DNA of 64,000 nt, from NCBI RefSeq assembly GCF_001039275.2, contig NZ_CP030117.1, positions 4,620,501 through 4,684,500 of the forward strand, in the 5' to 3' direction. The position numbers and the translations under genes were made by a program. The stretch is from Brevibacillus brevis (GTDB taxonomy: Bacteria > Bacillota > Bacilli > Brevibacillales > Brevibacillaceae). The notes under the pieces are model-generated. The model saw only the letters and a program-made list of their open reading frames with translations, did no database searches and had not been told where the DNA came from. Of the stretch, positions 7,959 to 15,773 are shown one piece after another; position 1 is the first letter of the stretch, and each line of letters opens with the position of its first letter.

Positions 7959-9377
7959 TTAACGGTACTGAACATTATTCAGTTGCATCCACATCAATTT
8001 ACTGTCAATCAACAAGGCAAGCGTCATCTCATCCATCCCGTGTAGTTGACGGTACAAGCGCTGGGTTTCGACCAAGTCATTGTAGGTCAAGAACGGATAG
8101 TCCGGTCTGCCGAATGTCCCGTCCGGAAAATAAGCGTAATGCAAATCGCCATTTCCGAGAATCCACTGCGATCCGAGGTTTACCACACCGTAGAGCATGA
8201 TGTCTGCTAAGTCTTTGTCTACCCGGTCCCCGAATTGCATGTAGCTTTTGTAGAGAAAATTGATTTCCGCCAACTGATGATTCAAAGAAACATGTGTCTG
8301 AATCATTGGATTCGTTGCTGTCGCGTAGTCAGAAACCAGCCACCCTTGCTGTACTCCAGCGATGACAAAACGGTTCATGGCTGCGTGATTGTGAAAGTAA
8401 GAAGCATATTTTTTCGCCGATTGGCAAAAGTCATTTTCTTGATACTGATCACAGCCCCGCAGCATCAGATCAGCCGCTCCTGTGTTGAATCTCGTATCGT
8501 AAAAGCCCTCTGGTATCCCGTAATCGCCGCTTAACCACAAGGAGCGCGGCTGTGTCTTCCAGTACCCCTCAGGCTCCTGCTGCTTCAGGCTCGCTTTCAA
8601 CATCACATAGCCCATATCCCGGGCAGCCTTGCTTCCACCTGTATATAAAAAGGAGCGAAGGACATAATTTTCAGGAATCCGCCAAAAAGAGGACTCCGAA
8701 GTCGGCTCGTACGTTGAAGGACTTTGATAGTAATACCCGTCGTACAGCCATTTTGCCTTTTCCGTTACGTCCAAGTTAAGCCAGACGCTGTCAATTGATT
8801 GTTCTCCCCAAGGAACGAGCGGATCTCTCGAATCGAGTGCCCACATTTCGCTGATAAAGCCTGCTTTCATCGGCAGCTTGATCACCAACTCGACACCAGA
8901 TGATGTCTGTTTTACTTCGATTGGCAGCGCCAATGCCGGCTTTTCCTCAATCGTGGCTCTGCCTTTATCCACGTAGGTTATCGGCTTACCTAACCAAATA
9001 TACCTGCCCTCCGTCTCTACAAAACCAGAGGCAAGCGGAAGGGTCTGGACCTGATCAAGCGTGACGACCTTCCAATACGGTTTCTTCGACTCATCATAGG
9101 CTCGATAGCGAAACATCATGTTCTGACTGTTGCCCTGAATCGGGAGGGTGAAAACGTAGGGCATCATATTGCGCTGACCTGTCAGTTTATGCGCCCAATA
9201 CGTGACACCATCTGGGAAACGAAATTCTTGTTTTTGGTGCATCGCGCCATTCAAGTGGTCAACAGTTTCTGTTTCTGTTGGTTTTTTCCATTCGTTTGCA
9301 GAAAGATTGCTCGGAAAGAAACTACTTACGGCGATGGCCGTCATCAAAAGGAGCATTCTGCTGATTTTTCTGACCAT
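7959..9377 (-). CDS. Secreted protein of unknown function
   Basis: The 472-residue protein starts with a signal peptide (MVRKISRMLLLMTAIAVSSF, predicted cleavage near SANEW). I do not recognise the family. The N-terminal 200 residues look beta-rich. The C-terminal 250 residues are rich in helices with aromatic and aspartate repeats (SEMWALDSRDPLVPWGEQS, GYWKTQPRSLWLSGDYG, DTRFNTGAADLMLRG), which resembles an alpha/alpha toroid of the kind found in glycosidases and epimerases. That fold is an inference. There are two cysteines, CDQYQENDFC. The gene is divergent from the secreted M14 carboxypeptidase and may share its operator. Confidence 0.7.
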   Translation of the reverse strand: MVRKISRMLLLMTAIAVSSFFPSNLSANEWKKPTETETVDHLNGAMHQKQEFRFPDGVTYWAHKLTGQRNMMPYVFTLPIQGNSQNMMFRYRAYDESKKPYWKVVTLDQVQTLPLASGFVETEGRYIWLGKPITYVDKGRATIEEKPALALPIEVKQTSSGVELVIKLPMKAGFISEMWALDSRDPLVPWGEQSIDSVWLNLDVTEKAKWLYDGYYYQSPSTYEPTSESSFWRIPENYVLRSFLYTGGSKAARDMGYVMLKASLKQQEPEGYWKTQPRSLWLSGDYGIPEGFYDTRFNTGAADLMLRGCDQYQENDFCQSAKKYASYFHNHAAMNRFVIAGVQQGWLVSDYATATNPMIQTHVSLNHQLAEINFLYKSYMQFGDRVDKDLADIMLYGVVNLGSQWILGNGDLHYAYFPDGTFGRPDYPFLTYNDLVETQRLYRQLHGMDEMTLALLIDSKLMWMQLNNVQYR

Positions 9378-9440
9378 GTCATCCCCCTATTCTATTAAAG
9401 GAGAACCGAAAGTCCTACTTTAAAATGAATATTTCGTAGC

Positions 9441-9462
9441 GATTATTATTTTTATAATAATC
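9441..9462. promoter_or_regulatory. AT-rich palindrome between two secreted-protein genes
   Basis: GATTATTAT and ATAATAATC form perfect nine-base arms around TTTT, midway between the divergent starts at 9377 and 9511. The core partly resembles Fur/PerR-family boxes (11 of 14 positions of the PerR consensus). The regulator is unknown. Confidence 0.4.
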
Positions 9463-9510
9463 TGATAAATTAATCATAGGTGTCTACTTCTATTTCGCAG
9501 GAGGGAATTT

Positions 9511-11184
9511 ATGGACAAGAAAGTACGCTACGTTGTTTCTACAGCACTCGTAATATCTCTGTTCACCAGCCCCTCAATCATCCATGCCACTCAAGCTGAA
9601 CCACAACCCCACATTCCTTATTACGGAATAGGGCCAACCTATGTACAGCCTGCACAGATTGAGAGCTTGTTTCCCAAGCCAACTATCCAGTTTGGGACAC
9701 CCGGCTTCCAAGAAGGAAAAGAAGCTTTTACGTCCCAGGAAGAAATGATGGCTTACATAAGCAAATTGGCAGCAGGCAACAAGGAAATCAAGCTGCTATC
9801 CATCGGCACATCATTGGAAGGTCGTGATATCCCCCTGCTGCTATTCAGCAAAGACCACGGCAAGCTCAAACAAAACAAGGAGAAGCCACTCATCTGGCTA
9901 CAGGCACAAATCCACGGAAATGAACCCGCCTCTGGTGAATCTGCTCTTGTGATCGCCAAATGGCTGGCAGAAGGAAAACTTGGCGCGGACCTCCTGGATC
10001 AAGTAAACGTCGCGATTGTTCCTCGCATCAACCCGGATGGCTCCTACCAGTTCAAACGCTACATCGCGACAGAGCTGGATGCCAACCGCGACTACATGAA
10101 GGTAGAATATCCAGAGGTCCAAGCAGTTCACCAAGCTCTCAATGCCTATCAACCTGATGTGGTGCTTGACGCCCACGAATACGGTGTCTCTTCCAGCCAA
10201 CTTCGCGATGTTGGGGAAAAAGGCGCGATCTCTTCCTACGATGTTCTGATCTCCTCTGCGAAAAACTTGAATATCCCCGCCAGCCTGCGCAAAATGTCAG
10301 ACAACCTGCTCTTGGCTGACGTTCAAAAAGCACTCGACAAGGAGCAACTTTCTCATCACGCATACTATACGCTTGCAAAAGGCAAGGACGGAAAAGTGAC
10401 CGCAACAGAAGGCAGCACAGAGACGAGAATCGGACGCAATGCCTTGGGATTGAAAAACACGTTGACCTTTTTGGTGGAAACACGCGGCATCGGCATTGGA
10501 CGCGCCGATTTTGAGCGCCGTGTATACAGCCAGGCCATGACTCACGCTGCTGTCATCCAATCAACAGCGGCCAACGCCAAAGCAATCAAGTCCGCTGTGA
10601 CCCAGGCACGCGCAGAAATCACGGAAAAAGGCAAAAAGGCAAACGACAACGACAAACTCGTCATCCTGAGTGAGAATAAGCGAGTACCGGGTCAAACTCT
10701 CGATGTGGTCGATCTAGCCACCGCAAAAAAAGTGCCTGCCCCCATCGACTGGGTAAGCTCCACGGATGCCTATCCCGTACTCGAACGCGAGCGCCCCACT
10801 GCTTATCTCATGCCTCCTGGCTACCATGAAGTCGCAGCCAAGCTGGAACTGCTCGGTGTTTCAGTAAGCAAGCTATCAAAAGAAACGACCATAGCGGTAG
10901 AAAGCTACACCATTTTGGAAAACAAGGTGAATACGATTTACGAGAATGGGCATTTCACCAACCAAGTGACTACAAATGTAACAGAAACAACGAAAACCTT
11001 TCCTGCGGGTAGCTACGTGTTCAGCATGGCTCAACCAAACGCCAACTTCATAGCATTGGCCTTGGAACCGGAATCGGTAGACAGCTACGTCACGTTTAAC
11101 TTCTTGCCCGTTGAAAAGGGCGATGAAGTCCCGGTGTATCGCTATATGCTGGAGCAATCGCTACCTACCATCCAAATGAACTAA
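9511..11184 (+). CDS. Secreted M14-family zinc carboxypeptidase
   Basis: The 557-residue protein has a signal peptide (residues 1 to about 26, IIHATQA) and a peptidase M14 domain at about 75-350. Zinc ligands are H135 and E138 (IHGNEPA) and H222 (LDAHEYG); the substrate-binding NR is in DANRDYMK, and the catalytic glutamate is E323 (LVETRG). A C-terminal module of about 200 residues follows, as in larger bacterial M14 enzymes. It should release C-terminal amino acids from peptides outside the cell or at the cell wall. It has a good GGAGGG ribosome binding site and its own terminator. It is divergent from the unknown secreted protein. Confidence 0.92.
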   Translation: MDKKVRYVVSTALVISLFTSPSIIHATQAEPQPHIPYYGIGPTYVQPAQIESLFPKPTIQFGTPGFQEGKEAFTSQEEMMAYISKLAAGNKEIKLLSIGTSLEGRDIPLLLFSKDHGKLKQNKEKPLIWLQAQIHGNEPASGESALVIAKWLAEGKLGADLLDQVNVAIVPRINPDGSYQFKRYIATELDANRDYMKVEYPEVQAVHQALNAYQPDVVLDAHEYGVSSSQLRDVGEKGAISSYDVLISSAKNLNIPASLRKMSDNLLLADVQKALDKEQLSHHAYYTLAKGKDGKVTATEGSTETRIGRNALGLKNTLTFLVETRGIGIGRADFERRVYSQAMTHAAVIQSTAANAKAIKSAVTQARAEITEKGKKANDNDKLVILSENKRVPGQTLDVVDLATAKKVPAPIDWVSSTDAYPVLERERPTAYLMPPGYHEVAAKLELLGVSVSKLSKETTIAVESYTILENKVNTIYENGHFTNQVTTNVTETTKTFPAGSYVFSMAQPNANFIALALEPESVDSYVTFNFLPVEKGDEVPVYRYMLEQSLPTIQMN

Positions 11185-11189
11185 AGGAA

Positions 11190-11232
11190 AAATTCCCCTC
11201 TCTAAAGTTAGACTCCTGAGAGGGGAATTTTG
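11190..11232. terminator. Bidirectional terminator
   Basis: AAATTCCCCTCTC (11190-11202) pairs with GAGAGGGGAATTT (11218-11230). It lies between the convergent M14 peptidase and yfmS-like genes. Confidence 0.85.
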
Positions 11233-11246
11233 TTACAGGTATAGGC

Positions 11247-12128
11247 TTACTTTATTTCAAACACTTCTTGGGCAAGCCCTGCCAGCTTTTGCGTATTGTC
11301 GCTCACTTCGACCATCGTCGCAGAAATTTCCTCCGTAGCGGCTGCCTGACTCTCCATCGTTTGATTAATCAATTCAATCGAATTTTGCAGCAGGGTTATC
11401 AAATCCCGGATGGAATCTGTGGTTTGCTTGATTTTGTCTGCATTCGCCCGCGAATCCGTCGCCATATTGCGAACTTCATTTGCAACGACAGCGAACCCTC
11501 GCCCTGCATCCCCTACTCGCGCAGCCTCAATGCTCGCATTCAGTCCCAAAATGTTACTTTGATCAGCGATTTTTTTCACGGCGAGCGTAATTTGCTCGAT
11601 CTCAGTCGTACTTTGGCTCACATCATTGGCTTGCTCTGAGATCGCCTTCATTTGCTCGTTTAAATTCCCGATCTGCACAGCCATCTCATGTGTGGTGGCG
11701 CTGACCTGCTCGACGACGCTCGAGAGATTTGCCGCAATTTCATACAGCTCATTGGCTCGCTCCATGCTGGAACCAATGCCGACACCACCGATGACTTTTC
11801 CCGTGTGATCATGCAGAGGGATCGCCCTTGCGATGAGAGGAAACCCAAATAATTCCTTGGGGACCATCATCGCCTGCTTGGTGTTTTTTCGAATCGCGTT
11901 GGTGATCACATCTCCTTCCTGGAGTGGATCACCCGGCTTGACTTGCAGTGCAAATGTTTGGGCAGGCACATTGCGCAATAGCTTTTCCGTGTCATAGACC
12001 CCAATGGTAATGTCATCGGAGAGCAAATCATTTAAATAGGGGGCAACCTTGATGAACGCCTCGAGCAGCTCTGCGTTTTTCCCCTCTTCGGAAGCTTCCG
12101 TTTCGTTCCATTCTACGTAACCGTTCAT
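11247..12128 (-). CDS. yfmS: Soluble methyl-accepting chemotaxis-like sensory protein (YfmS-like)
   Basis: From the ATG at 12128 this is a 293-residue protein without transmembrane helices. An N-terminal sensory part of about 120 residues ([17 protein letters not shown]) precedes a short chemoreceptor signalling domain with the hairpin tip [19 protein letters not shown], where CheA and CheW dock. It is the second gene of the operon headed by the aldehyde dehydrogenase, 30 bases downstream. The same yfmT-yfmS order is known in Bacillus subtilis. It would feed a cytoplasmic signal into the chemotaxis array. Expression is likely controlled by the c-di-GMP riboswitch ahead of the operon. Confidence 0.88.
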   Translation of the reverse strand: MNGYVEWNETEASEEGKNAELLEAFIKVAPYLNDLLSDDITIGVYDTEKLLRNVPAQTFALQVKPGDPLQEGDVITNAIRKNTKQAMMVPKELFGFPLIARAIPLHDHTGKVIGGVGIGSSMERANELYEIAANLSSVVEQVSATTHEMAVQIGNLNEQMKAISEQANDVSQSTTEIEQITLAVKKIADQSNILGLNASIEAARVGDAGRGFAVVANEVRNMATDSRANADKIKQTTDSIRDLITLLQNSIELINQTMESQAAATEEISATMVEVSDNTQKLAGLAQEVFEIK

Positions 12129-12158
12129 GACCCTCTTCACCTCTATATTTTGCTGGCA

Positions 12159-13616
12159 TTAATACGGAAATTGGCGTTGCTTGTGCTGAACCGATATCCA
12201 TTTCAGCGTAGTAAACTCTTCTAAGCTCCATTGACCGTTCAAACGTCCCAACCCGGAGTGCTTTTCACCGCCAAACGCCACGATTGGCTCGTCATTGATC
12301 GTTCCATCGTTGATGTGAATCATGCCAGTCTCAATTCGTTTGGCCATCTGGGCACCTCTCTCCAGATCGCGTGTATGAATCGCCCCGGACAATCCAAATG
12401 GTGTCTCGTTCGCCATGCGAATCGCTTCTTCCTCGGAAGCAAACGACATGATGCAAACAGCCGGACCAAACAGCTCTTTAGAAGCAATCGACATGTCTGT
12501 GGTCACTCCTGTCAAAACGATCGGCTCGACCAGGTTGCCCTTTACTTCCCCTTTCAATGCAGGAACGGCTCCTTCCCGTATCGCCTCATCAATCGTTGCC
12601 ATCAGGTTGGCGACTTGCCGTTGATTGATGAGTGGACCGATTACCGTGTCAGGATCATTTGGGTCGCCTACCTTGAGTCCAGATACTTTTTCCACATACA
12701 GATCGAGGAATTTATCGTATACATCTTGGTGAACCAGAACCCTGTTAGCCGACATGCAAATCTGACCTTGGTGGGTAAAGCGGCTGAATACCGCTGCATT
12801 AACGGCATACTGGAGATCCGCATCCTCCAAAACGATCAGTGCACTATTGCCGCCCAGCTCCAAAATCGCCTTTTTGAAATGCTTCGCTGCCACTTGCGCG
12901 ATATGGCTTCCTACTTGGCTAGAGCCTGTAAACGAAAGGATGCGCGGAATCGGGTGGGAGACAAAACCATCGCCAATTTCCGCAATATCCGTCACAACAA
13001 CGTTGATCAAGCCTTTTGGCAGACCTACTTCTTCAAAAATTTTCGCGATGAGCGTTCCACCCGTGATTGGCGTGTGCTCATGCGGTTTAAGAACGACACC
13101 GTTGCCCGCGCCAAGAGCTGGAGCTACGGACTTCATCGACAGATAGAACGGGAAGTTGAACGGACTGATGACACCGACAACGCCTGCGGGAATCCGATAC
13201 AAGCGATTTTCTTTTCCGTCTACGGGAGAAGGAAGAATTTTTCCTTCCATGCGTACGGGGAACGTAGCCGCCTCGCGAATAATATCCTTCACAAGCCCGA
13301 TCTCAAAAAACGCCTTTAATCGGGTTCCACCCAATTCACGTATGATGATCTGAATGATTTCTTCTTCATTCTCTTCGATATAGTGAACAGCTCGCTCCAA
13401 CATTCGGGATTTGGTATAGGCATTCACTTCATCCCACTCTTTTTTCGCGTTGGCTGCCGCCTTGTAAGCCGCGTCGATATCCTCCAGATTTGCCATTTTG
13501 AATTCTGCGATGACTTCCCCGTTGTAAGGGTTGATATCTTGCAATGTCTTCGCGCCCAGTCCGTCGCGCCACTCCCCATTAATGTACTGCTTGTCCAGTG
13601 TTTGAAGGATTGACAT
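12159..13616 (-). CDS. yfmT: NAD-type aldehyde dehydrogenase (YfmT-like, vanillin/benzaldehyde type)
   Basis: The 485-residue enzyme has the aldehyde dehydrogenase fold with general base E253 (LELGGNSAL), catalytic C287 (HQGQICMSANR) and the FGPAVCIMSF oligomerisation region. The closest named relatives I recall are benzaldehyde/vanillin dehydrogenases such as B. subtilis YfmT. It oxidises an aromatic or aliphatic aldehyde to the acid in the cytoplasm. It is first in the operon with the chemoreceptor YfmS. Its leader of about 220 bases holds a c-di-GMP-I riboswitch, and a TTGACT/TATAAT promoter lies before that. Confidence 0.93.
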   Translation of the reverse strand: MSILQTLDKQYINGEWRDGLGAKTLQDINPYNGEVIAEFKMANLEDIDAAYKAAANAKKEWDEVNAYTKSRMLERAVHYIEENEEEIIQIIIRELGGTRLKAFFEIGLVKDIIREAATFPVRMEGKILPSPVDGKENRLYRIPAGVVGVISPFNFPFYLSMKSVAPALGAGNGVVLKPHEHTPITGGTLIAKIFEEVGLPKGLINVVVTDIAEIGDGFVSHPIPRILSFTGSSQVGSHIAQVAAKHFKKAILELGGNSALIVLEDADLQYAVNAAVFSRFTHQGQICMSANRVLVHQDVYDKFLDLYVEKVSGLKVGDPNDPDTVIGPLINQRQVANLMATIDEAIREGAVPALKGEVKGNLVEPIVLTGVTTDMSIASKELFGPAVCIMSFASEEEAIRMANETPFGLSGAIHTRDLERGAQMAKRIETGMIHINDGTINDEPIVAFGGEKHSGLGRLNGQWSLEEFTTLKWISVQHKQRQFPY

Positions 13617-13647
13617 GCTTTAACCTCTCCCTTTTGTAAAGGTAATA

Positions 13648-13671
13648 GGCCCCTTTCGCCTGAAAGGAGCC
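13648..13671 (-). promoter_or_regulatory. Hairpin between the riboswitch and yfmT (possible expression platform)
   Basis: On the minus strand GGCTCCTTTC and GAAAGGGGCC form a ten-base-pair stem with a four-base loop, about 30 bases after the aptamer and 30 bases before the yfmT start. The following tract UAUUACCUUU is poor for an intrinsic terminator. It may act as a weak terminator or by setting the RNA fold near the ribosome binding site. Confidence 0.45.
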
Positions 13672-13699
13672 GTAAAACTAAAACAGCAAAATACACTGC

Positions 13700-13786
13700 T
13701 AGTCGGCAACCCGGCTGCCATCGTAACTTGTACATTAGGCCCGTGGCTTTGCGTCCCCAATTTTCAATGGGTTTGCCCATTCATAG
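13700..13786 (-). ncRNA. Cyclic-di-GMP-I riboswitch (GEMM motif)
   Basis: Reading the minus strand, the conserved core of the GEMM-I aptamer is present in order: GGGCAAACCCA on the P1 side, GGACGCAAAGCC with the c-di-GMP-contacting bases and tetraloop receptor, ACGGGCCUAA, a variable P1b hairpin, AUGGCAGCCGGGUUGCC closing the second stem. This is recognised by motif, not by a covariance search. It lies in the leader of yfmT-yfmS. Known members switch transcription or translation in response to c-di-GMP, so the downstream sensor and dehydrogenase are likely tied to the motile/sessile switch. Confidence 0.9.
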
Positions 13787-13841
13787 CGAATGCTGGTAGG
13801 ATTTTGTCGAAAAAAGGAAAGATATGGAGAATCCTACTTTG

Positions 13842-13869
13842 ATTATAGTACTCCATTTCGAATAGTCAA
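13842..13869 (-). promoter_or_regulatory. Sigma-A promoter of the riboswitch-yfmT-yfmS transcript
   Basis: On the minus strand TTGACT (13864-13869) and TATAAT (13842-13847) are 16 bases apart. Transcription would start near 13835, about 50 bases before the aptamer. The start overlaps an eight-base inverted repeat, GTAGGATT (minus strand, 13830-13837) with AATCCTAC (13796-13803), that could fold at the RNA 5' end. Confidence 0.7.
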
Positions 13870-13913
13870 ACGAAAACATGTAAATAATTAGTGAAAGAAA
13901 GTGAACAAATACC

Positions 13914-13942
13914 AAAAAGTCCGCATCGCTTGAATACGGACT
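13914..13942 (-). terminator. Terminator of the chemoreceptor operon
   Basis: On the minus strand AGTCCG-TATTC pairs with GATG-CGGACT and is followed by TTTTTGG. It lies 22 bases past the stop codon of the soluble chemoreceptor gene. Confidence 0.7.
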
Positions 13943-13963
13943 CCTGATTCTTTTTCCTTATGA

Positions 13964-14908
13964 TCACAATAACTTTTTGACTTCTTTTACGCTCGTCGCG
14001 AGCATTTGCTCTACCGCGTTGGCGTCCCTCACATGCTTGGTCAAGCCTTCATTCAGCTCGTCCAGCAAGCTCTTTGCATCACTTACCTGCTGGGACACAT
14101 CGTCAGCAAATCGCTTTTGGTGCGCGATGATTTCCATCACACCTGACACTTCGACGTTCAGAGCCTGGAAAGCATTCACGATCTGATCCGTCTTCTCCGC
14201 AGCATCCTTGCTGATAGAAAGTCCGTTTTTGATCGCACTGCTGCTTTTTTCACTGTTGGACAACGCTTCTTTTGTTTCTTCCTGAATCTTGCCGATCAAT
14301 TCTGCAATCGTCTTGGTCGAGTTCGCTGTCATCTCGGCCAGCTTCCGTACCTCATCCGCTACGACAGCAAAGCCTCGGCCTTGTTCACCCGCACGTGCCG
14401 CTTCTATCGCTGCATTCAGGGCGAGAAGGTTGGTCTGATTGGCAATGTCGCTGATCACCTTGACGATACTCGTAATTTCCGAAGAGCGCTCTTCCAAGCG
14501 GCTCATGGATTTGGACGTATGGACCGATTCTTTGTCGAGCAGACTCATGACTTCCACAACGTCCGTCATAGCCTTTTTGCCTTCATCTGCACGCGCTACC
14601 GATTGTTTGCAGATATCTGTCAGGCGCTCTCCTCGATCGGACAATTGGCTCGCAGATTCATCATCCCGCTCGTTAATGACCTGGATATTATCTACGACAC
14701 GCTTCATTCTCGTCACCAATCGCACCATTTGCTCGGATTCGGCGTTCATCGCTTGTTCCGAAGTGAAGATCGCACCCAACTGTTCGTAAATACCGCGAAG
14801 CTCATGTTTCCAAGCGTCTTGCTGTCCTGCCATTGTGGTCGTGGGAGTTGCCACTGTCGTCGCTGCTGTCTCTTTTTCTGCCAGGCCTTTGTCTTTTTTC
14901 CAAAACAT
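13964..14908 (-). CDS. Soluble methyl-accepting chemotaxis protein domain protein
   Basis: The 314-residue protein has no transmembrane helix. After a short basic, threonine-rich tail it is nearly all helical, with the chemoreceptor signalling domain at about residues 70-290. The hairpin tip is [20 protein letters not shown], followed by [17 protein letters not shown]. No separate sensor domain is visible in the first 65 residues, so its input may come from a partner. It begins 24 bases after the gene for a four-helix membrane protein, with GGAGAG ten bases before the ATG. Joint transcription suggests the membrane protein is that partner. Confidence 0.9.
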   Translation of the reverse strand: MFWKKDKGLAEKETAATTVATPTTTMAGQQDAWKHELRGIYEQLGAIFTSEQAMNAESEQMVRLVTRMKRVVDNIQVINERDDESASQLSDRGERLTDICKQSVARADEGKKAMTDVVEVMSLLDKESVHTSKSMSRLEERSSEITSIVKVISDIANQTNLLALNAAIEAARAGEQGRGFAVVADEVRKLAEMTANSTKTIAELIGKIQEETKEALSNSEKSSSAIKNGLSISKDAAEKTDQIVNAFQALNVEVSGVMEIIAHQKRFADDVSQQVSDAKSLLDELNEGLTKHVRDANAVEQMLATSVKEVKKLL

Positions 14909-14932
14909 CCGCTTCTCTCTCCTTTGTACCCA

Positions 14933-15688
14933 TCAATTGTCACCTCGGCGGCTATATACGCGGGACTCGATTATTCCCGGATGTTGTTTCGCCAAGCTCA
15001 GCAAGTTTTCCAAGAAATAATAGTGACCCTCCAAGAGCTCCACGTCTTTACGCTCAAATTGCTTCGCCTGCAAATACTGCTGCATTTCCAAAGCATAGCG
15101 CTCCAGTTTATCGTGAAAATCGTTGGCACGAAGCATTTGCTCCACTTCTGGATATTCTGTTTTCAGGCGATTCAGCTCGCTGTATACACGCCCACCCTCC
15201 AGAATCATCTGGTAGGCCGTACGCTCGAGCGTAGCTGTCGTAGCTGCCTCCTGCTCCTCACGCTCCTCGCGCAAAGCTGCCAAGTACGTGATAAAATGGT
15301 AGACAGTTAAAAACAATGGTCCTAAAAACAGAATGATCCCTGCTTTGTACACATGCTGATTGGACAAATTGCTGATGAGCAGGAACAAGTGAAACAAGAT
15401 CGCACCCAACCATACATAGATGATGATTTGGTGATTGATCTTCCCTGCCTTTTGGTGGCGTGAAAAGGCAAAGGTAAGTCCGAGCAGATAAAAGGCAAGT
15501 AACGTAAAGCTGGCAGAAAACAAAGCCATCTCCATATCGATCAGCCAATCTGCGTCGGCGGGTATTTCGATAAAGAATTCAAAAGCGAGCACCAGCAGTG
15601 AGAACAGCAACCCCATGATCCAAAACCGGCTTACTTCCGAGTCATTCCTCCGCCGGGAGCGGTAGCGTTTTGCACGGGATCCTTCCAT
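14933..15688 (-). CDS. Four-helix membrane protein of unknown function
   Basis: The 251-residue protein has a basic N terminus (SRAKRYRSRRRNDSE), four hydrophobic helices (about 22-40, 52-74, 90-108, 114-135) and then about 110 cytoplasmic residues predicted as charged coiled coil (LREEREEQEAATTATLE onward). I do not recognise the family. A membrane sensor with a long cytoplasmic helix beside a soluble chemoreceptor with no sensor domain looks like one receptor divided over two genes. It is first in the operon and divergent from rsmF; its ribosome binding site is GAGGTGAG. Confidence 0.75.
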   Translation of the reverse strand: MEGSRAKRYRSRRRNDSEVSRFWIMGLLFSLLVLAFEFFIEIPADADWLIDMEMALFSASFTLLAFYLLGLTFAFSRHQKAGKINHQIIIYVWLGAILFHLFLLISNLSNQHVYKAGIILFLGPLFLTVYHFITYLAALREEREEQEAATTATLERTAYQMILEGGRVYSELNRLKTEYPEVEQMLRANDFHDKLERYALEMQQYLQAKQFERKDVELLEGHYYFLENLLSLAKQHPGIIESRVYSRRGDN

Positions 15689-15773
15689 AATGCTCTCACC
15701 TCATTCTCTATGATTCGCCATGATTCTATGTTTTCCTTTCACATGGGGCCAAAATCTGACATCGGAGGCTGTT

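Noticed and set aside
9511..11184. M14 peptidase plus unknown secreted protein as a toxin or defence pair
   Set aside because: Both look like secreted nutrient or wall enzymes; no immunity gene, defence domain or transfer sign is present.
12231..13319. Long plus-strand open frame opposite the aldehyde dehydrogenase
   Set aside because: Shadow of a complete aldehyde dehydrogenase gene with intact catalytic residues.
13617..13640. Strong intrinsic terminator as riboswitch output
   Set aside because: The hairpin at 13648-13671 is followed by a poor U tract and not by a clear terminator, so the switching mode is left open.
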